A stretch of DNA of 64,000 nt, from NCBI RefSeq assembly GCF_002836355.1, contig NZ_PJCA01000001.1, positions 310,001 to 374,000 of the forward strand, written 5' to 3'. Position numbers and translations under genes: made by a program. The DNA comes from Moritella sp. Urea-trap-13 (GTDB lineage: Bacteria; Pseudomonadota; Gammaproteobacteria; Enterobacterales; Moritellaceae). Under the pieces are notes generated by a model, which saw only the letters and a program-made list of their open reading frames with translations, was not told the origin of the DNA and did no database searches. Positions 58,658 to 64,000 of this stretch are shown one piece after another; the first letter of the stretch is position 1, and every line of letters starts with the position of its first letter.

Positions 58658-59239
58658 ATGGATATAGATTCGTTAACTTCACGCTTTGTACTCTCACCAA
58701 GCCGTGAGCCGATCAGTAAATTAACCAAGGTATTTACCCCCGCAGCCGTTCTATTTCTGATTGTTGAACGCGAGCAACAGCTCAATTTAATTCTCACTCG
58801 CCGAGCGTCACATTTGCGTCATCACAGTGGCCAAATTGCCTTGCCGGGTGGAAAAACAGAAAAAACCGATAGCTCAGCGATTGCCACGGCATTACGTGAA
58901 ACCCACGAAGAAATTGGTATTCCAGCCAATAAAATCACCGTATTAGGCACCTTACCGAGCAGAGTAACGGTTAGCCGTTATTATGTCACCCCCGTCGTTG
59001 CCTTAGTCGATGATGATTATGAATCTAAAATTGATCCTAACGAAGTGGATGAAATTTTTGAGGTACCCTTAGCTTTTTTACTTGATGATGATAATCATAT
59101 TATTGAAAAAAGTTTATTTAAAGGTAAATACCGTGAAGTGATGTTTATGCCTTGGGGTAAGTATCCGATATGGGGAACGACGGCAGCAATTATTAAAGAT
59201 TTTTCCAAACATATTAGGTCACATGAAGCGCAGACCTAA
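58658..59239 (+). CDS. nudL: CoA pyrophosphatase, NudL-type Nudix hydrolase
   Basis: The enzyme hydrolyses CoA and its derivatives to phosphopantetheine and 3',5'-ADP. The 193-residue protein shows the subfamily signature LTRRASHLRHHSGQIALPGG followed by the Nudix box core ALRETHEEIGI (about residues 49-95). AGGGA precedes ATG 58658. Its position behind pabB is common in relatives. Confidence 0.93.
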   Translation: MDIDSLTSRFVLSPSREPISKLTKVFTPAAVLFLIVEREQQLNLILTRRASHLRHHSGQIALPGGKTEKTDSSAIATALRETHEEIGIPANKITVLGTLPSRVTVSRYYVTPVVALVDDDYESKIDPNEVDEIFEVPLAFLLDDDNHIIEKSLFKGKYREVMFMPWGKYPIWGTTAAIIKDFSKHIRSHEAQT

Positions 59240-59299
59240 TGACACACCCAATGCATGCTCTGTACTATCGGTGTGATAAATAATGCATATCTACAATAC

Positions 59300-59458
59300 C
59301 TATTTCAGTACTAACCAAAGCGCATGCAGCATGCCAGGGATAACAAACAAGAAGCAAAGTAGGATATTAATCAGCAAGTCTTTACCAGCGCCATTGTTAA
59401 GAAATACAGCGACAGGTGGTAGCAATATAGCCAAAATTATTAACACTATTTTATTCAT
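59300..59458 (-). CDS. YqaE/Pmp3 family small membrane protein
   Basis: A 52-residue protein with two hydrophobic helices separated by a short polar turn (NNGAGKD). The first helix has the family pattern LAILLPPVAVFL and the second contains LLINILLCFLF and PGMLHALWLV. GGAG lies eight bases before ATG 59458. Members of the family (UPF0057) are stress-induced and affect membrane potential in yeast and plants; the bacterial role is poorly known. It lies alone between nudL and the MscS gene. Confidence 0.9.
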   Translation of the reverse strand: MNKIVLIILAILLPPVAVFLNNGAGKDLLINILLCFLFVIPGMLHALWLVLK

Positions 59459-59565
59459 TTAAGTTTCTCCAACCGCAATTAATCATCACATTAAGTCATT
59501 TCATTATAGAAGTGATACTACCGCCAGTCCAAATTAAGACCGACGGCAGTAATTAAATCCAACTC

Positions 59566-61233
59566 TTATTCAGCGGCTTTATCTACCATGTGCAGATGCA
59601 CATCTTGTTGTGGGAATGGGATCGACAAGCCTTCTTTATCAAAACGTATTTTCACTTCACGCGTGATATCCCAGTACACATCCCAATAATCTTCTGTTTT
59701 CACCCAAGGGCGAACAATAAAATCAACCGAAGAGGTATTTAACGTATGCAGCTTGATCATTGTTTCAGGGTTCTTTAATACCAAAGCATGTGACAGCACA
59801 ATATCAGCCAATACCGTTTCAGCTAGCGCGATATCATCGCTATAACCAATACCAAATACCATATCCACACGGCGTACACGTTCATGGGTGATATTTTTAA
59901 TGATATCGCCCCATATTTTACTGTTCGGCACGATAATAACTTGGTTATCAAAGGTTTTGATCGTGGTATTCACCAGACTCATATGAGCCACTTTACCTGA
60001 TACACCACCCGCTTCAACAAAATCACCTTCATCAAAAGGACGATAGATCAGCAGCATCATGCCCGAAGCAAAGTTCGACAAGGTATCTTGCAATGCAAAA
60101 CCAATCACTAAACCTGCCACACCAAAACCAGTTAAGATTGGCGTTAAATCAACCCCCACTTGTGACAATGCGATAAGCAAACCAACCGCAAACACAACAT
60201 TACCCGACATCGAAGTAAAGAAATCTTGTATCAAGCGCGACAATTGCAAGTTCGGTGACGACACCGCTCTTTTCACCATTTTACGGGTTAGTTTTTTCAA
60301 CCAACGGAACGCTAAAATAATCGCGACAAAAATTAATAGCTTGAATAATAATTCCGGTGCATTGTTGGCTAACCACTCGCCAGCGCCCTCACCCCAAGTC
60401 GACACGATCGACAAGATTAAATCCACATTAAGTAATTCATCAGTCAATGTACCAGTGGCTTCAAACAGCTGTTGTTTATATTGCGTCGTGTCTAAAGACA
60501 TTTTATCGGCAAGCGTCACTAAAAATTGTAACGTAGTGATATCGTTATTTACTTTACGTTGGGCAATAATATGCTCTAACTGTATTGCAGTTTTCTCACC
60601 TTCGGTAGCCGACTTAAGCTGCTTACTCAACAATGCTTCTTGTTGATTATCAAAAGTCAAAGACGCAGACATGAATCCAAGTCGACGCTCAATATCACCA
60701 ATTAAGGCTTTTTCTTTTGCTGGTGCTGATTGATCGAGTAACTTTAACCATTGATAGTTGGTCCACTGATCGGCTAATAATCGCGTTGAAAAACGACGAG
60801 ATTCATCCAATGATTTTTGCGCTGATAATTTACCTTCATTGGTTTCTTGTTCTAACACTTTTTCAGTCATTGCGATCTTATTTAACAGATACTTTGACGC
60901 GTCTGCAATAAACTCCACCTGCTGATTAACTTGCTTTAACAAGATGCCGTGAGTCTCATCTGTACGCTCATCAATAAGATCTTGAATCATTTCTCGCAGA
61001 GCATCATTTTTATTTAATAATTGTAAACGAACGACATCTCTGGCTGTACCAGTCATGTTTTTTGACTCGTTATATAACTCCGAGATGTCATTATCGAGAT
61101 TATTTAGCTTTTCTATTTGTGGTGAGGTTACTTGTTGGGTAGCTAGTTGTGGTGAAACAGCTTGTGGCGAAGATGCTTGTACAAAAGACAGGCTAGGCAC
61201 CAATAACATCAATAATAAAACTATAATTTTCAT
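59566..61233 (-). CDS. MscS-family mechanosensitive channel with long periplasmic domain
   Basis: MscS channels release solutes on hypo-osmotic shock. The protein has 555 residues: a signal peptide (1 to about 21, ending SFVQA), about 270 residues of helical, coiled-coil-like periplasmic sequence, then three or more membrane helices. The MscS pore and beta domain follow (GFGVAGLVIGFALQDTLSNF, then VEAGGVSGKVAHMSLVNT). The C-terminus is standard. I prefer ATG 61233 because it starts the signal peptide; the frame extends 18 codons upstream. hemF and its terminator lie upstream. Confidence 0.9.
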   Translation of the reverse strand: MKIIVLLLMLLVPSLSFVQASSPQAVSPQLATQQVTSPQIEKLNNLDNDISELYNESKNMTGTARDVVRLQLLNKNDALREMIQDLIDERTDETHGILLKQVNQQVEFIADASKYLLNKIAMTEKVLEQETNEGKLSAQKSLDESRRFSTRLLADQWTNYQWLKLLDQSAPAKEKALIGDIERRLGFMSASLTFDNQQEALLSKQLKSATEGEKTAIQLEHIIAQRKVNNDITTLQFLVTLADKMSLDTTQYKQQLFEATGTLTDELLNVDLILSIVSTWGEGAGEWLANNAPELLFKLLIFVAIILAFRWLKKLTRKMVKRAVSSPNLQLSRLIQDFFTSMSGNVVFAVGLLIALSQVGVDLTPILTGFGVAGLVIGFALQDTLSNFASGMMLLIYRPFDEGDFVEAGGVSGKVAHMSLVNTTIKTFDNQVIIVPNSKIWGDIIKNITHERVRRVDMVFGIGYSDDIALAETVLADIVLSHALVLKNPETMIKLHTLNTSSVDFIVRPWVKTEDYWDVYWDITREVKIRFDKEGLSIPFPQQDVHLHMVDKAAE

Positions 61234-61310
61234 TATTACTTCAACTTTATCATTAGGATTTAACAAGAATAGCAAACCAATCATCATTTGCTAAAATGAA
61301 GGGCATTAAA

Positions 61311-61334
61311 AAACCACGCGATTAAGCGTGGTTT
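61311..61334 (-). terminator. Terminator after hemF
   Basis: AAACCACGC (61311-61319) pairs with GCGTGGTTT (61326-61334); on the minus strand a T run follows. It lies 11 bases beyond the hemF stop. Confidence 0.9.
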
Positions 61335-61344
61335 GAATTAAATA

Positions 61345-62247
61345 CTATACCCAGGCTCGTGGTTGTGTGACGACATCGACTAACGCTTGTTGCGCTTCGT
61401 TCTGTGGTTCTAAATCATCATAGTGCCAGCTAGCAAGTGGTGGCATCGACATCAAAATTGATTTTGTGCGGCCTTTACTTTGCAAACCAAAAATAGTGCC
61501 ACGGTCGACAATCAAATTAAATTCGGCATAACGGGTACGACGGAACAATTGGAACTGACGTTCTTGTTCAGTATATGGCTGATTTTTACGTTTCGCGACA
61601 ATCGGTGCATAAGCTTGGATATACCCTTTAGCTACAGACTCAATAAAGCTTAAGCTTTTGTCGATATCCCATTCATTCAGATCATCATAAATAATACCGC
61701 CGATACCACGATATTCTTCACGGTGTGGCATATAGAAGTAATCATCTGCGTCTTGTTTGAATTTTGCATACAAGTCATCACCAAATGGGGTCACAGCATC
61801 ACATGCTACGGTGTGGAAATGACAGGCATCATCGGCATATAAATGAATTGGCGTTAAATCGAACCCACCACCTAACCACCAATGTTGTTGACCATCATTA
61901 TCAGTCACCATGAACATTCGTACGTTGGCATGACTTGTTGGTGCATGTGGATTACGCGGATGCACAACCACAGATACGCCCATAGCTTGGTATGACATAC
62001 CAGTAAACTGTGGACGCTTAGCCGATGCAGCAGCCGGTAATTTATCACCGCTCACCATCGAAAAGTTCACACCAGCACTTTCATATACTTTGCCATCACG
62101 TAATACACAACTTGTACCCTGACCTAAATGGCTAGTCCAATTGTCGGCGATAAACTCGCCGTTGGTTTCTTCCGCTTGAAAAGCCGTGATAATCGTTTTT
62201 TGTATATTACGAAAAAATGATTCTAAATCATTGATATTGACAGTCAT
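61345..62247 (-). CDS. hemF: Oxygen-dependent coproporphyrinogen III oxidase
   Basis: HemF converts coproporphyrinogen III to protoporphyrinogen IX with oxygen, the late step of heme synthesis. The 300-residue protein matches E. coli HemF in length and shows HPRNPHAPTSHANVRMF, WWLGGGFDLTPIH and RGTIFGLQS. The cluster for heme A synthesis at 13103-15036 uses the same heme pool. It lies between a ParA gene and the MscS gene, each separated by a terminator. Confidence 0.96.
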   Translation of the reverse strand: MTVNINDLESFFRNIQKTIITAFQAEETNGEFIADNWTSHLGQGTSCVLRDGKVYESAGVNFSMVSGDKLPAAASAKRPQFTGMSYQAMGVSVVVHPRNPHAPTSHANVRMFMVTDNDGQQHWWLGGGFDLTPIHLYADDACHFHTVACDAVTPFGDDLYAKFKQDADDYFYMPHREEYRGIGGIIYDDLNEWDIDKSLSFIESVAKGYIQAYAPIVAKRKNQPYTEQERQFQLFRRTRYAEFNLIVDRGTIFGLQSKGRTKSILMSMPPLASWHYDDLEPQNEAQQALVDVVTQPRAWV

Positions 62248-62314
62248 AACTACCTTACTTACAACTTAATTGACACGGCATACGCACGGTCATTTAAAAA
62301 GATTATGAATAAAA

Positions 62315-62345
62315 AAACCCATACTGAGTATTAAAGTATGGGGAT
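62315..62345 (-). terminator. Terminator after the ParA-like gene
   Basis: CCCATACT (62318-62325) pairs with AGTATGGG (62335-62342); on the minus strand seven T residues follow. Confidence 0.9.
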
Positions 62346-62367
62346 CAAAAAATAACTTAATTTAGTA

Positions 62368-63132
62368 TTATGCAGAGATCTCAGCGTACAGATCACAAAA
62401 TTGCTGCGTCACTTTATGCTTCGGCGCACAATTGATCAAGGGTTGGGAGATATTATGTGATTCTTTTACTTTCACTGAACTGTGGATCAGGGTATTTAAA
62501 ATCGGTAAATTTTCAGCCCTTAGTTCTGCAACCAGTTTTTTAGGTAAGCTGGCTTGCCCTTGATATTGATTCACCACAATCCCTTCGACTCGTAATTTAT
62601 CATTGTGATCTTGGCGTGTTTCTTCAATGTTGGCTAACAAACTGTATAACCCACGACGGGAAAAATCATCACAATCGAAAGGAATCAAACAACTATCTGC
62701 AGCAATCAAGGCTGACAAACTGTAAAAATTAAAGGCTGGGGGCGTATCTATATACACTTCATCATAATCACGCTTTAATTTCACCATCGCATCACGTAAT
62801 TTATAGATTTTATGACGTTGTTCTAATTTAACAATCAAGTCACCCAATAATTCAGATGCAGGCATAATAGATAAATTAGGAAATGCAGTGGGGGTAATAA
62901 AATCATGATAAGGTCGCCCTTTCATGATGATATTTAAGGTCTGCTCAAAAAACTCAGCAACACTGAAATCAACTTTATAATCATTCCCTAATAAATAAGC
63001 ACTGGTATTACATTGACTATCTAAGTCGATAATCAAAGTGCGCTTGCCTTCTGATGCAGCAATCGCTGCCAAATTACTGCAGATCGTAGATTTACCTACG
63101 CCACCTTTTTGATTAAACACAACACGGATCAC
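62368..63132 (-). CDS. ParA family ATPase without a partner gene
   Basis: ParA/MinD-type ATPases position DNA or protein cargo by ATP-dependent gradients. The 254-residue protein has the deviant Walker A motif FNQKGGVGKST at residues 5-15 and LIIDLDSQ (A' motif) near 34-41. Walker B is VYIDTPPAFN. There is no N-terminal DNA-binding extension and no parB, parS or chemotaxis gene next to it. The neighbours are hemF and glpR. It could be an orphan positioning ATPase; the cargo cannot be read here. Confidence 0.88.
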   Translation of the reverse strand: MIRVVFNQKGGVGKSTICSNLAAIAASEGKRTLIIDLDSQCNTSAYLLGNDYKVDFSVAEFFEQTLNIIMKGRPYHDFITPTAFPNLSIMPASELLGDLIVKLEQRHKIYKLRDAMVKLKRDYDEVYIDTPPAFNFYSLSALIAADSCLIPFDCDDFSRRGLYSLLANIEETRQDHNDKLRVEGIVVNQYQGQASLPKKLVAELRAENLPILNTLIHSSVKVKESHNISQPLINCAPKHKVTQQFCDLYAEISA

Positions 63133-63185
63133 GAGATACTCCCTTCTCTTAATTATTTAATTTGTTATTTTCTATATAATAATTT

Positions 63186-63965
63186 TTAGCTGTCTGAACT
63201 TGCTTCGCAGACTATCGATTCAACTTGGTGTAATTGTAATAATTTAGCCAGTTCTTCTGGTGGCTCAATGTCGGTAAACAATTTATTCACCTGATTAATA
63301 TTACCAATATTGACCATGGCATTACGGCCAAATTTAGTATGATCGACCGGTAAGAACACTTCTTGTGAGCACTCGATGATCGCTTGTGTTACCCGCACTT
63401 CTTGATAATCGAAATCAAGTAATGAACCATCCATATCCAAACCACTGATAGTAACGATGCCAAAATCCATTCTAAACTGCTTAATAAAGTCAACGGTCGC
63501 TTCGCCAACCACACCAGCATCTTTATTACGTACTTCACCACCAGCAACAATGACTCTGAAGTCGGGTTTTTGCATCAAAATAGTGGCTACATTGAGATTA
63601 TTGGTGACAACGCGTAAATTGTTATGATTAAGTAATGCACGCGCTAATGCTTCAGACGTGGTACCAATATCAATAAATAGTGATGAACCATCTGGAATTA
63701 ACTCAGCCATCGCCTGTGCGATTTTCATTTTTTCTTTGGCTGTTTTCTGCTTACGGTTAACGTATGAATCGTTAACAACACTGCTTTCTAATAGTGATGC
63801 ACCACCATGATGACGACGCACTAAATTGTTTTCAGCTAATTCATTTAAATCTCTGCGGATGGTTTGCGGACTTACTGAAAAGTGTTCAACCAACACTTCA
63901 GTACTGACAAACCCTTCTTCTTTAACCAACGAAATTATTTTTTGGTGACGTGTATTTTGTCTCAC
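63186..63965 (-). CDS. glpR: GlpR, DeoR-family repressor of glycerol-3-phosphate metabolism
   Basis: GlpR represses the glp regulon and is released by glycerol-3-phosphate. The 259-residue protein aligns closely with E. coli GlpR. The N-terminal DeoR helix-turn-helix is VSTEVLVEHFSVSPQTIRRD (residues 19-38) followed by LNELAENNLVRRHHGGA. The effector domain contains DIGTTSEALARALL, NNLNVA and VDHTKFGRNAMVNIG. No glycerol genes lie within the visible part of the window. Confidence 0.92.
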   Translation of the reverse strand: MRQNTRHQKIISLVKEEGFVSTEVLVEHFSVSPQTIRRDLNELAENNLVRRHHGGASLLESSVVNDSYVNRKQKTAKEKMKIAQAMAELIPDGSSLFIDIGTTSEALARALLNHNNLRVVTNNLNVATILMQKPDFRVIVAGGEVRNKDAGVVGEATVDFIKQFRMDFGIVTISGLDMDGSLLDFDYQEVRVTQAIIECSQEVFLPVDHTKFGRNAMVNIGNINQVNKLFTDIEPPEELAKLLQLHQVESIVCEASSDS

Positions 63966-64000
63966 ATCTTTCTCCCTGTTTCCCCTAATATCATTATCGA

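Overview
The window is a chromosomal stretch of a marine gammaproteobacterium with roughly 40% GC. Gene order and protein similarity point to the Alteromonadales/Vibrionales part of the class. Moritella is my best guess, based on the mix of a Vibrio/Shewanella-like polar flagellar locus, a Shewanella-like cox cluster, HexR, PsrA and a wax-ester synthase-like acyltransferase. That is an inference, not a database result. I see no rRNA, tRNA, insertion sequence, prophage or CRISPR array. Nearly all genes are chromosomal core genes.

Layout. (1) 1-5294, minus strand: the protein quality-control block tig-clpP-clpX-lon, with lon cut by the left edge. (2) 5644-15036, plus strand: a small coiled-coil gene, then an aa3-type cytochrome c oxidase cluster (coxB with a fused cytochrome c domain, coxA, cox11, coxC, SURF1, a Sco/thioredoxin-like gene, ctaA, ctaB). 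pyrC sits in the middle of it and a perfect octanucleotide repeat follows the SURF1 gene. (3) 15398-23987: sdaA, a WS/DGAT-type acyltransferase, cysB, a sensorless histidine kinase with a membrane coiled-coil partner, cinA and a Bcr-type exporter. (4) 24115-47622: a polar-type flagellar locus with a Maf flagellin-modification gene, fliT-like, fliS, fliD, flaG, three flagellins, flgL to flgB, cheR and cheV on the minus strand, and flgA-flgM-flgN divergent on the plus strand. (5) 47687-51889: sdaB (a second L-serine deaminase), hexR, pykA. (6) 52047-59239: fadE, psrA, class I fumarase, pabB, nudL. (7) 59300-63965: a tiny YqaE/Pmp3 protein, an MscS channel, hemF, an orphan ParA ATPase and glpR.

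How it works together. The flagellar locus carries a readable regulatory hierarchy. GG-N10-GC type sigma-54 elements precede flgB, flgF, flagellins 2 and 3 and probably flgA. Weaker ones precede flgI and flgJ. Near-consensus sigma-28 elements precede flagellin 1 and flgM. Terminators after flgE and flgI divide the rod/hook/ring genes into several transcription units, two of which restart at a sigma-54 element. Outside the flagellar locus, a near-consensus HexR box lies in front of pykA and two AAAC-N4-GTTT boxes lie upstream of psrA. A 15-bp stem-loop sits between psrA and fadE, touching the fadE leader.

I did not find a clearly new multi-gene system. The observations most worth a second look are the promoter/terminator partition of the flagellar locus, the psrA-fadE intercistronic hairpin, the degenerate Sco-like protein in the cox cluster, the octamer repeat behind SURF1, and the two-gene unit of a sensorless kinase with a membrane coiled-coil protein.
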